Assembly (NCBI GenBank): GCA_038116945.1
Contig: JAYOEY010000006.1
Coordinates: 62,001-126,000 of the forward strand
Length of the DNA stretch: 64,000 nt
Reading direction: 5' to 3'
From: JAYOEY01 sp038116945
GTDB lineage: Bacteria; Pseudomonadota; Alphaproteobacteria; MPNO01; UBA2964
Below the pieces are notes generated by a model. It did no database searches and was not told where the DNA came from. It was given only the letters and a program-made list of their open reading frames with translations. Within the stretch, counting starts at the first letter, position 1, and the number at the start of each line of letters is the position of its first letter. Shown here piece after piece: positions 26,382 to 35,096 of this stretch. The translations under genes and the position numbers were made by a program.

Positions 26382-28096
26382 AGCACTGCCGCCTTCTTTT
26401 CTTCCAGCGTATAGGATATCCGCTTCACGTCCTGCCAGCCGGGCTCCAATACTCCGTCTTTCATGTTGATTACCTGGTTCTTTTCGAATTCGGGCAAGGT
26501 CTCGGGAATGTCTTCCATCTGGTGCGCGCCCCGGCTTTCGCGCCGGTTCGATGCCGACAGCACCACCGATTCCGCGCAGAGCAGGCCATTGCGAACATCG
26601 CACCAGTCCTGCAGCGCCTGATTGAACGGCGTATCCGCCTCGACCGTAATGGCGGGCAGCGCGTCCGACCGCATGGCGCGGACCTTGCCGAGCGCGCTGT
26701 CGATGGTATCGGTCGTGCGGATCAGCCCGACCTCTTCCCACATGACTTTCTGCAGATCCTTCATCAGCGCCATCGCGCCGCCATCGGGTTTCTTTTTCGC
26801 GGCCATGGCCGGCTTCGCCTGCGACATGATGGCCGCGGCTTCGGCGTCGGTCACGCCGGCGCGCGACCCCTGATGGGATGCCGCGAATTTCCCCGCCCGC
26901 TCGCCGAACACGAAGGCCTCCGGGATCGCATTGCCGGACAGCCGGTTGGCGCCGTTCGCGCCGCCGACCGCCTCACCGGCGGCGAACAGGCCAGGCACAT
27001 CGGTGCGCATCTGCGCATCCACCCTGATGCCGCCCATGTGGTAATGCGCGATAGGCGAAACCTCGATTCGCTGTCTGGTCAGGTCGATACTGTTCTTCGC
27101 CAGCTTGCCGATGACCGGCCCGAAGGCGGCCTTCAGCTCGTCTTCGGGAATATGTTCGAAGCTGAGCCACGCCCCGCCATGCGGTGACCCGCGCCCGGCT
27201 TCGACCTCCTTGATGATCGCGTAGGACGCGATGTCGCGCTTGACCGTATAGACCCCGCCATCCTGCTCGCCGTAGCTTTCGATGAACTCTTCCATGTTGC
27301 CGTTGAGCAGCTTGCCGCCGAGCTTGTAGCGGAACGGATCCCACATGATCGGGTCCATGCCGACCAGCCGGGGCGCCAGATGGCCGATCGGAAAGAACTG
27401 CACGAATTCCATGTCGATCAGCGCCGCCCCGGCGCGAAGCGCCAGCGCATAGGCGTCGCCCCCCATGTTCAGCGAGGCTGAATTCCGCTGATACAGCCGT
27501 GTCAGTCCGCCTGCAGCGAGGATCACCGTCGGGCTGTCGACGATCACCGTCTCGCCCGATTCGACATCGAACGCGACGGCGCCGGCAACCGCGCCGTCCT
27601 TGACCACGACATCGACGACGCACAGCCCGCTGGCGCGGCGGATACCGTCGCGCTGGGCGACTTCGCCGCGCAGGGCGCGGGCCACCGCCGGGCCGGTATT
27701 GAGAAAATCGACGTAACAGCAGCGCTTTACCTGATGCCCCGGGGCCATGACCTGGGTCATGCGTCCGTCCTTGCGCGCCCAGCCGACCTTCCACTCGTCC
27801 ATTTCAAGGATGCGGTCGACCGCCTCCTCGCACAGGATCGCGCTGAGCTCCTCGTTGCAGAGACCGCGCCCGGCCTCGATCGTATCGGCAAGATGATGGG
27901 TCCAGTGATCGGGCTCTTCATGCCCGACAGCAGCCGCCGTCGTCATCTGGGCCATGATGGTCGAGCCGCCCCGGCTGATCAGGCTCTTGTCGGCAAGGAT
28001 GACGTCCGCACCCGCCCGCGCCGCCGAAACCGCGGCGTACATTCCCGCCCCGCCGGCGCCCACGATGAACACGTCGGTCTTCACGCGCATGGTCAT
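26378..28096 (-). CDS. Fumarate reductase/succinate dehydrogenase-like flavoprotein
   Basis: The 572-residue FAD protein starts VFIVGAGGAGMYAAVSAARA and carries the family's substrate/active-site segment HYHMGGIRVDAQ followed by GLFAAGEAVGGANGANRLSG. The His that binds FAD covalently in respiratory SdhA is missing (SRGGSTIMAQ), so FAD is probably non-covalent as in soluble fumarate reductases and L-aspartate oxidase. A strong SD (AAAGGAG) precedes ATG 28096. Its only iron-sulfur partner is the 121-residue protein downstream; no membrane anchor genes are near. Confidence 0.85.
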   Translation of the reverse strand: MTMRVKTDVFIVGAGGAGMYAAVSAARAGADVILADKSLISRGGSTIMAQMTTAAAVGHEEPDHWTHHLADTIEAGRGLCNEELSAILCEEAVDRILEMDEWKVGWARKDGRMTQVMAPGHQVKRCCYVDFLNTGPAVARALRGEVAQRDGIRRASGLCVVDVVVKDGAVAGAVAFDVESGETVIVDSPTVILAAGGLTRLYQRNSASLNMGGDAYALALRAGAALIDMEFVQFFPIGHLAPRLVGMDPIMWDPFRYKLGGKLLNGNMEEFIESYGEQDGGVYTVKRDIASYAIIKEVEAGRGSPHGGAWLSFEHIPEDELKAAFGPVIGKLAKNSIDLTRQRIEVSPIAHYHMGGIRVDAQMRTDVPGLFAAGEAVGGANGANRLSGNAIPEAFVFGERAGKFAASHQGSRAGVTDAEAAAIMSQAKPAMAAKKKPDGGAMALMKDLQKVMWEEVGLIRTTDTIDSALGKVRAMRSDALPAITVEADTPFNQALQDWCDVRNGLLCAESVVLSASNRRESRGAHQMEDIPETLPEFEKNQVINMKDGVLEPGWQDVKRISYTLEEKKAAVL

Positions 28097-28146
28097 TCGA
28101 TGTATCTCCTTTACTGGCCAATCTAATCAAAAGGAGCGCGGAAACA

Positions 28147-28881
28147 ATGGCGGATCGGATGCAGGAACTGATCGACACGGCGAGCCCCTACTGGGATGCC
28201 GAAGCCGAGATCTCGAAACGTTTCTACCGGAAGGCGACCAGGGACGATCACGCCTTTTACCTGCGCGCCCAGCTGTGGAAGGAACTCAACCCGGTCGACG
28301 GATTTTTCAACGGTCTCCACCGCGAGCTGTCGAAAGCGGTCGACATGTATCCCAGGGTCGGGCGGACAATCGACCGGCACGATTACCTGTTCCTGCTGGA
28401 CCAGCTTGTCTCCGAATACCGGCATTTCGTGCTGCTGGCCGACATCCTGGAATACGTGCAGGGGCGCAAGCTGACCAAGCGCGACCTGAAGCAATTGCCG
28501 GAAGAAAGGAAGCTGGGCGATATCCGCCGGCGCTACGTCACAAAGGGCGGCGAGATCGGCAGGGCAGCGGTCGGGCTGACCGAGGGCGGCGGCACTGCCC
28601 TGTTCCGCGTCGGCAAGGGACTCAAGGGCAGCACGCTCAACCAGATGACGGCAAAGGCCATGCGCGTAATCTGGGAAGACGAGAAGGATCACTATCTGGA
28701 GCAGGCGAAAATCGCCGCCCGGCTCATCAGGAACAAAAAACAGCTCGCCGAAATGAAAAAGGCGATCGTCGATTGCAGCCTCCAGCGCGTCTGGATGCGG
28801 AACGAAATGTTCCGCGAACCGATGACGAGGGAAGAGGTCGAGCGGTTTATCGAAAGGCGGACAAAGCGGCTGGCGGCCTGA
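28147..28881 (+). CDS. Ferritin-like (di-iron type) hypothetical protein
   Basis: The 244-residue soluble, mostly helical protein contains two ExxH motifs, E90-YR-H93 (LVSEYRHFVLLAD) and E179-KD-H182 (WEDEKDHYLEQAK), in the arrangement of ferritin-like di-iron carboxylate proteins. Between them lies a Gly-rich stretch unlike ferritin. I do not recognise a specific family. AAAGGAG precedes ATG. Divergent from the flavoprotein gene (50 bases) and convergent with pgk. Confidence 0.6.
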   Translation: MADRMQELIDTASPYWDAEAEISKRFYRKATRDDHAFYLRAQLWKELNPVDGFFNGLHRELSKAVDMYPRVGRTIDRHDYLFLLDQLVSEYRHFVLLADILEYVQGRKLTKRDLKQLPEERKLGDIRRRYVTKGGEIGRAAVGLTEGGGTALFRVGKGLKGSTLNQMTAKAMRVIWEDEKDHYLEQAKIAARLIRNKKQLAEMKKAIVDCSLQRVWMRNEMFREPMTREEVERFIERRTKRLAA

Positions 28882-28884
28882 AAC

Positions 28885-30096
28885 TCAAGCCTTTATCAGC
28901 GCGGCGACGCCGGGCAGTTCCTTGCCCTCCAGCCATTCGAGGAACGCTCCGCCGGCAGTGGACACGTAGGAAAACTGCTCCAGCGCGCCGGCAGCGGCCA
29001 GCGCGGCAACGGTATCCCCGCCACCCGCGACCGACAGCAAAGCCCCCGCCTGCGTCAGCCTTGCGGCAGCCCGCGCGACGATGTTGGTGCCCTCGTCGAA
29101 CGGCTTGAACTCGAAAGCGCCGAGCGGGCCGTTCCACAGCACGGTCCGGCAGTCCTCCAGCGCGACGGCGAGCGCCTCCGCGCTGTCCGGGCCGATATCG
29201 AGGATCATTTTCCCGTCCGGCACGCCCGCCGTCCGCACCACCAGCGTTTCGATATTCGCTTCCAGCCGGTCGGCGACCACCACATCGGATGGCAGAATGA
29301 CCTCGCAGCCCGCCTCGTCCGCTTTCGCCATCACCGCGCGCGCGGTTCCGGCCATGTCGGATTCGCACAGCGACGCGCCGACATCGGTGCCGAGCGCGTA
29401 AAGGAACGTGTTGGCCATCGCGCCGCCGATCACGAGCCGGTCGACCCGGCCGACCAGATTGGTCAGCACGTCGAGCTTGGTCGAAACCTTGGAACCGCCG
29501 ACCACCGCCATGACCGGACGCGTCGGCGCACCGAGCGCGCCTTCCAGCGCCTCCAGCTCCGCCTGCATCAGCCGGCCTGCCGCCGCCGGCAAGGCATGGG
29601 CGAGGCCTTCGGTCGAAGCGTGCGCGCGGTGCGCAGCGGAAAACGCGTCGTTGATGAAGACGTCGCCGAGCGCGGCGAGCGCCTTCACGAAGCCGGCATC
29701 GTTCGCTTCTTCGCCGGGATGGAACCGCAGGTTCTCCAGCAGCGCGACGTCGCCATCCTCCAGCCCGTCGATTACCGATTGCGCCGCAGCGCCAATACAG
29801 TCGTCGGCGAACACCACCTTCCTGCCGCCGAGCGCATCCGACAGCGGCCCGACCAGCGGCCTCAGCGACATTTCGGGCACGACCTTGCCCTTCGGGCGGT
29901 CGAAATGCGACATCACGACGACCCGGCAGCCCTTTGCCGACAGATCCGCGATGGTCGGGGCGAGCCGTTCTATTCGGGTCGCGTCCGTCACCTTGCCATT
30001 GGCCATCGGTACATTGAGGTCGCCACGCAGCAGAATGCGCTTGCCCGCGCCGTCTTTCAGCGCGGGGAGCGTATCGAGCGTATAGAAGCTGCTCAT
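28885..30096 (-). CDS. pgk: Phosphoglycerate kinase
   Basis: Pgk interconverts 1,3-bisphosphoglycerate and 3-phosphoglycerate with ADP/ATP. The 403-residue product shows LRGDLNVPMANGKVTDATRI, SHFDRPKG, LENLRFHPGEEAND, VVGGSKVSTKLDVL and the C-terminal nucleotide loop SVAGGGDTVAAL. AGGA precedes the ATG. It lies downstream of gap and tkt on the same strand, separated from gap by a palindromic repeat. Confidence 0.97.
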   Translation of the reverse strand: MSSFYTLDTLPALKDGAGKRILLRGDLNVPMANGKVTDATRIERLAPTIADLSAKGCRVVVMSHFDRPKGKVVPEMSLRPLVGPLSDALGGRKVVFADDCIGAAAQSVIDGLEDGDVALLENLRFHPGEEANDAGFVKALAALGDVFINDAFSAAHRAHASTEGLAHALPAAAGRLMQAELEALEGALGAPTRPVMAVVGGSKVSTKLDVLTNLVGRVDRLVIGGAMANTFLYALGTDVGASLCESDMAGTARAVMAKADEAGCEVILPSDVVVADRLEANIETLVVRTAGVPDGKMILDIGPDSAEALAVALEDCRTVLWNGPLGAFEFKPFDEGTNIVARAAARLTQAGALLSVAGGGDTVAALAAAGALEQFSYVSTAGGAFLEWLEGKELPGVAALIKA

Positions 30097-30134
30097 AGGT
30101 ATCCTACTTGTACGAATTCTGTCGTTCGTTCATC

Positions 30135-30229
30135 CCGTCATGGTCGGCGAAGGCCGACCATCCACGCGTTTTTACTTCATCGACGAAAAAACAGTACGTG
30201 GATGGTCGTGACAGGCACGACCATGACGG
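30135..30229. repeat. RIME/REP-like palindromic intergenic element
   Basis: Between gap and pgk, 95 bases form a nested palindrome. The outer ends CCGTCATGGTCG and CGACCATGACGG are inverted copies; each half also folds on itself (GGTCGG/CCGACC and GGTCGTG/CACGACC), and an inner pair CCATCCACG/CGTGGATGG flanks the centre. The CGTCATGG...CCATCCACG layout is that of the dispersed intergenic palindromes widespread in alphaproteobacterial genomes. No second copy is in this window. Confidence 0.75.
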
Positions 30230-30277
30230 ATTGTGTTGACCCGTCCCCGCAGACCTGGTCCGCGACCGCCGATGCGA

Positions 30278-31291
30278 CTACTTAAGCTTTCCCATCTGCA
30301 CCGCGGTATCGGACATGCGGTTGGAAAAACCCCATTCGTTGTCGTACCACGAGGCGACGCGCACCAGCTTGCCGTCGACGACCTGGGTCTGGGTCAGGTC
30401 GAAGATCGAACTTGCGGGATTGTGGTTGAAATCGGTCGATACCAGCGGCTCGTCGTTGGTGATCAGGATACCCTTGAACTGCTTGCTGGCGGCGGCCTTG
30501 ACGATGGCGGCATTGACTTCCTCGACGGTCGTCTTGCGCTTGGCCGTGAATTTCAGGTCGACGATCGAAACGTTTGCGGTCGGCACGCGGATCGACGTTC
30601 CGTCCAGCTTGCCGTTGAGTTCCGGAAGCACGAGCCCGACGGCCTTGGCCGCGCCGGTACCGGTCGGAATCATCGAGTGCGCCGCCGCCCGGGCGCGCCG
30701 CATGTCGGGATGCAGCGTGTCCTGAAGACGCTGGTCGCCGGTATAGGCGTGGATCGTCGTCATGTAGCCCTGCTCGATGCCGATCGCCTTGTTGAGTACG
30801 GCGGCGACAGGCGCGAGACAGTTGGTGGTGCAGGACGCGTTGGAAACCACCGTATGGCTCTTCCGCAGCTTCTTGTCGTTGACGCCGCACACGACGGTCA
30901 GATCCTCGCCCGTGGCCGGCGCGGAGATCAGGACCTTCTTCGCCCCGGCGTCGAGATGCGCCTGAACCTGTTCGCGCTTGGTGAAGATGCCGGTGCATTC
31001 CATCACCACGTCGATCTTGAGCTTGCCCCAGGGCAGCTTCGACGGATCGCGTTCCGAGAATACCCGGATGTTGCCCCGACCGAGATTGATGCCGGTCTTG
31101 GTGACCCGGACCTTGCCCGGAAACGGTCCGTGCATCGTGTCGTACTGCAGGAGATGCGCGTTGGCCTCGACGCTGCCGAGATCGTTGATCGCCACGAACT
31201 CGATGTCCTTGCGGCCCGATTCGTACGCCGCGCGCAGGACCAGACGACCGATACGTCCGAACCCGTTGATCGCTACCCTGACTGCTGCCAT
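30278..31291 (-). CDS. gap: Glyceraldehyde-3-phosphate dehydrogenase (type I)
   Basis: The 337-residue enzyme has the NAD motif INGFGRIGRLVLRA, the catalytic cysteine in SNASCTTNCLAP and the C-terminal SWYDNEWGFSNRM. It serves glycolysis/gluconeogenesis (or the Calvin cycle if the host has one). A strong SD AAGGAGG precedes the ATG, and it begins 24 bases after the tkt stop, so tkt-gap is probably one transcript. Confidence 0.97.
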   Translation of the reverse strand: MAAVRVAINGFGRIGRLVLRAAYESGRKDIEFVAINDLGSVEANAHLLQYDTMHGPFPGKVRVTKTGINLGRGNIRVFSERDPSKLPWGKLKIDVVMECTGIFTKREQVQAHLDAGAKKVLISAPATGEDLTVVCGVNDKKLRKSHTVVSNASCTTNCLAPVAAVLNKAIGIEQGYMTTIHAYTGDQRLQDTLHPDMRRARAAAHSMIPTGTGAAKAVGLVLPELNGKLDGTSIRVPTANVSIVDLKFTAKRKTTVEEVNAAIVKAAASKQFKGILITNDEPLVSTDFNHNPASSIFDLTQTQVVDGKLVRVASWYDNEWGFSNRMSDTAVQMGKLK

Positions 31292-31315
31292 TGGATTTTC
31301 CTCCTTCGAATGTTG

Positions 31316-33349
31316 TTAGAGCCGCGCGCGCGCCGCATCGGCGACATGTTGCGCGGTGATGCCAAAATGTTCGTAGAGTTCGGGCGCGGGCGCCGACGCG
31401 CCGAACGAGTTCATCCCGACAAACCCGCCATCCGTCCCGATATAACGTTCCCAGCCGAGTTTGATGCCGGCCTCGACCGCAACCCGAACCGTGCCGTCGC
31501 CCAGCACCGAAGCGCGGTAGGCCTCGTCCTGCCGGTCGAACAGCTCCCAGCAGGGCATGGAAACGACCTGCGTGGGAATGCCATCGGCGTCCAGAATAGC
31601 CTTGGCGTCGAGCGCGATGGAAACCTCGGACCCCGTCGCCATCAGCGTGACCTTCGCCTGGCCATCGGCTGCCGCGAGTACGTACCCGCCCCGGGCTGAG
31701 AGGTTTTCGCCTCTGTCCTCGGTGCGGACTGCCGGCAGTTTCTGTCGGGTGAGCGCCATCGCCGACGGTGCGTTCTTTTCCAACAGCGCCGCTTCCCAGC
31801 ATTCGGCGGCCTCGACCGCGTCAGCGGGCCGGAACACCAGAAGATTCGGCATCGCCCGGAGACTCGAGAGATGCTCGACCGGCTGATGGGTCGGCCCGTC
31901 TTCGCCGAGCCCGATGGAATCGTGGGTCAGCACATGGATCGCCCGGACGCCCATCAGGGCCGCGAGACGAAGCGACGGCCGCAGGTAGTCGCTGAAGATC
32001 AGGAAAGTGCCGGAATACGGAATGACTCCGCCATGCAGCGCCATCCCGTTCATCGCCGCCGCCATGCCGTGCTCGCGAATACCGTAATGGATATAGCGAC
32101 CGTCATAGGACCCGGGCGCGATCGCCGCCATGTTCCTGACGTAGGTGTTGTTCGACCCGGTCAGGTCGGCAGACCCGCCTATCATTTCGGGTACCGCAGC
32201 GGTCAGGACCTCGAGCGCCGCACCGGAGGATTCGCGCGTCGCCTTGGCCGGCGCCTCGGCAATCAGCGCCGTCTTGTATGCGGCCATCGCCTCCTGCCAG
32301 CCGGTCGGAAGATCGCCCGCAACGAGGCGTTCGAACTCGGCCTTTTTCGTGGCATCGGCACCGTTGAGCCGATCTAGCCAGGCAGCCCGGTCGGTTGCGC
32401 CGCGCGAGCCGGCGGTGCGCCAGACGGCCAGAATGTCGTCGGGTATTTCGAAGGGCGCGTGCGGCCAGCCGATGGCTTCGCGCGTCGCCGCGATCTCGTC
32501 GGCGCCGAGCGGCGCGCCGTGAGAGCCCGCCGTACCCGCCTTGGTCGGCGCGCCGTAGCCGATGGTCGTGCGGCAGGCGATCAGCGACGGCTTGTCGGAT
32601 TCCTTCGCAGCATCGATGGCGGCGGCAACCGATTCCGGATCATGCCCGTCCGCAGAGGCTGTATCCCAGCCATAGGAAGCGAAGCGCTGCAGCACGTCGT
32701 CGGACCAGGCGAGCCCGGTACCGCCGTCGATCGAGATTCCGTTGTCGTCGTAAAGGACGATCAGCCGAGACAGTTTCAGGTGGCCGGCGAACGAAGCGGC
32801 CTCATGGCTGATGCCTTCCATCAGATCGCCGTCGGACGCGATCACCCAGGTATGGTGATCGACAAGGTCCGCGCCGAACCGGTCGGCCATCATGCGCTCC
32901 GCCAGCGCCATGCCGACCGCTGTCGCGATGCCCTGTCCCAGCGGCCCCGTGGTCATTTCCACGCCCGGCACATGCCCGTATTCGGGATGGCCGGCGGTAA
33001 TGCTGCCGAGCTGCCGGAAATTCCGGATCTGGTCCATCGTCATCGCCTCGTACCCCGTCAGGTGCAGAAGCGCGTAGATCAGCATCGAACCGTGCCCCGC
33101 GGACAGCACGAACCGGTCGCGGTCCGGCCATGCCGGGTCGGCAGGGTCGAATTTCAGGTATTTGGTGAAAAGGACGGTCGCAACGTCGGCCATGCCCATC
33201 GGCATCCCGGGATGACCGGAATTGGCCTGCTGCACCGCATCCATCGCGAGCGCGCGGATTGCGTTGGCAAGATCCTTGTGCGGAACTGTCTGATCGATGG
33301 TCAATGTACCGGTTTCGCTGCTGTCGACGATTGGATTTACGGTTGCCAT
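31316..33349 (-). CDS. tkt: Transketolase
   Basis: The 677-residue thiamine-diphosphate enzyme shifts two-carbon units between sugar phosphates. Seen: NSGHPGMPMGMADVATVLF, the ThDP motif region SDGDLMEGISHEA, RYIHYGIREHGMAAAMNG and LTHDSIGLGEDGPTHQPVEHL. Full length. AAGGGA lies upstream of ATG. It probably heads tkt-gap-(repeat)-pgk. No Rubisco gene is seen, so ordinary pentose phosphate/glycolysis is the simplest role. Confidence 0.96.
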   Translation of the reverse strand: MATVNPIVDSSETGTLTIDQTVPHKDLANAIRALAMDAVQQANSGHPGMPMGMADVATVLFTKYLKFDPADPAWPDRDRFVLSAGHGSMLIYALLHLTGYEAMTMDQIRNFRQLGSITAGHPEYGHVPGVEMTTGPLGQGIATAVGMALAERMMADRFGADLVDHHTWVIASDGDLMEGISHEAASFAGHLKLSRLIVLYDDNGISIDGGTGLAWSDDVLQRFASYGWDTASADGHDPESVAAAIDAAKESDKPSLIACRTTIGYGAPTKAGTAGSHGAPLGADEIAATREAIGWPHAPFEIPDDILAVWRTAGSRGATDRAAWLDRLNGADATKKAEFERLVAGDLPTGWQEAMAAYKTALIAEAPAKATRESSGAALEVLTAAVPEMIGGSADLTGSNNTYVRNMAAIAPGSYDGRYIHYGIREHGMAAAMNGMALHGGVIPYSGTFLIFSDYLRPSLRLAALMGVRAIHVLTHDSIGLGEDGPTHQPVEHLSSLRAMPNLLVFRPADAVEAAECWEAALLEKNAPSAMALTRQKLPAVRTEDRGENLSARGGYVLAAADGQAKVTLMATGSEVSIALDAKAILDADGIPTQVVSMPCWELFDRQDEAYRASVLGDGTVRVAVEAGIKLGWERYIGTDGGFVGMNSFGASAPAPELYEHFGITAQHVADAARARL

Positions 33350-33534
33350 TCCGGACTCATCCCTTGCTGATTGGCGATGGCCGGGGCGCGGTCTTTATGC
33401 CTTGAGTCGCCCCCGTTGAAAACCGCTTTCTGGCCTTTTTTCGGCAGAAACGCGGTCTCCCATCACCCTACTGCGAATCGGGGCGTCTGGTGGAGTCGGG
33501 AACAACCTGATTCGCCGTCGCAACGGTGGATAAG

Positions 33535-35061
33535 TCAGTTTTCCGGCGTCAGCAGCGACAGCCCCAGCATCGCCCGACGTTTCAGCCACGGGCTCGGCCG
33601 GTAGCGCGGGTCGCCGTAAAATGCCTGCAGCTCGTTCAGAATGCTGAGCACCCTCTTCGCGCCGAGCGCATCGCCCATCGCGAGCGGGCCCTTGGGGTAT
33701 CCGAGGCCGAGACGCACGGCGTTGTCGATATCGTCGGGCGTTGCAATGCGCTGCTGCGCGATGTCGCAGACGATATTGACCACGACCGCTACAACCCGCT
33801 GGTTCACGAAGCCGGGGCTGTCATGGATCGTGGTAACCGCATGCCCGCCGGCGGCAAGCGCCGCATGCATCTGATCGCGCAGGTCGCTGTCGGAAACAGG
33901 CGTCGACATCAGCGTCCGCCGGCCCTCCAGCCCGAACAGCGTATCCACCGCAAAGGCGCGTTCCGGCTCTATCTTTTCCGCCACGGCGCAGCTCGTGGTA
34001 TCCCGGCCGACGGGCGCGAACAGGCACAGGCTGCGACTCGACGGGCGTTCGGCATCGTCGATGGCAACGACATCGGCGAGGATCGCGACCAGCGCGGCCC
34101 GCCCTGCCATATCGGAACGGCTGATCCAGACGGCGTGCGGGAGGGTGTCGGGAACAGGGCGCGCGGGCGGCGGGACCTTCCTGTTGTCCTCGTAGCGATA
34201 AAAGCCGCGGCCGTTCTTGCGGCCGAAAAGGCCGGCGGCACTCCGCTGACGGGTCAGCGGTCCGGGGCGGAACCGAGGCTCGTGATAGAACTGTTCGTAG
34301 ATCGACTCCATGACCGGATGCGACACATCCAGACCGGTCGTATCCATCAGCTCGAACGGACCCATGCGGAAACCGGGGCCGCCCTCGCGCAGAACGTCGT
34401 CGATATCGGCGAAATCGGCGATGCCCTCGCTGTGGATGCGCACGCCCTCCGTGTTGAGCCCGCGCCCTGCATGGTTCACGAGAAAGCCGGGCGTGTCCTG
34501 CGCCCGAACCGGCGTATGACCGGCGCGTTCCGCGACCGCCGCGAGCGTATCGGCGACCGCCGGCACGGTTTCGACGCCCGACACCACCTCGACCACCTTC
34601 ATCAGGGGGACCGGGTTGAAGAAATGAAAACCGGCGAGGCGGCCGGGCTTCTTCAGCCCCGCGGCGATCGCCGTCACCGACAGGGACGAGGTGTTGGTCG
34701 CGAGAACGCAATCGTCGCGCACGATCCCTTCGAGGTCGCCGAAGACCCGCTTCTTGATATCCAGGTCCTCGAGCACCGCCTCGACGACCACGTCGCAATC
34801 GGCGAACGCATCCATGCCGTCGACGACCCCGAGACGCCCGACGGCGTCCTTTGCGTCCTCTTCAGTGATCGCTCCCTTTTCTGCGGCGCGCAGGATCATG
34901 CGTTCCGCGAATGCGCGCCCCTCTTCCGCCGCGCCCGCCCGCGCGTCGAACATCAGCACCTTAATGCCGCCCGCCGCCATGATCTGCGCGATGCCGCGCC
35001 CCATCGCGCCGGTGCCGATGACGCCCAGGGTAAATTTACTGCTCGACGGACTTCTAGCCAT
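33535..35061 (-). CDS. 3-hydroxyacyl-CoA dehydrogenase (PaaH/PaaC-type)
   Basis: The 508-residue protein has the NAD motif GVIGTGAMGRGIAQIMA, the first 3HCDH core (GFHFFNPVPLMKVVEVVSG, TPGFLVNHAGRGLNTEG) and a second C-terminal 3HCDH-like domain (HDSPGFVNQRVVAVVVN, LGLGYPKGPLAMGD). That two-domain length matches phenylacetate-pathway and related 3-hydroxyadipyl/3-hydroxybutyryl-CoA dehydrogenases. It oxidises L-3-hydroxyacyl-CoA with NAD+. It follows the nitronate monooxygenase gene by 35 bases. Confidence 0.9.
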   Translation of the reverse strand: MARSPSSSKFTLGVIGTGAMGRGIAQIMAAGGIKVLMFDARAGAAEEGRAFAERMILRAAEKGAITEEDAKDAVGRLGVVDGMDAFADCDVVVEAVLEDLDIKKRVFGDLEGIVRDDCVLATNTSSLSVTAIAAGLKKPGRLAGFHFFNPVPLMKVVEVVSGVETVPAVADTLAAVAERAGHTPVRAQDTPGFLVNHAGRGLNTEGVRIHSEGIADFADIDDVLREGGPGFRMGPFELMDTTGLDVSHPVMESIYEQFYHEPRFRPGPLTRQRSAAGLFGRKNGRGFYRYEDNRKVPPPARPVPDTLPHAVWISRSDMAGRAALVAILADVVAIDDAERPSSRSLCLFAPVGRDTTSCAVAEKIEPERAFAVDTLFGLEGRRTLMSTPVSDSDLRDQMHAALAAGGHAVTTIHDSPGFVNQRVVAVVVNIVCDIAQQRIATPDDIDNAVRLGLGYPKGPLAMGDALGAKRVLSILNELQAFYGDPRYRPSPWLKRRAMLGLSLLTPEN

Positions 35062-35096
35062 GGTTTCCTGCCCTTCCGTTCGAGGCGATCTATAGC

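Noticed and set aside
33350..33534. Inverted GCGAATC/GATTCGC pair upstream of tkt considered as an operator
   Set aside because: Seven-base arms 30 bases apart are expected by chance at this composition and have no supporting context.
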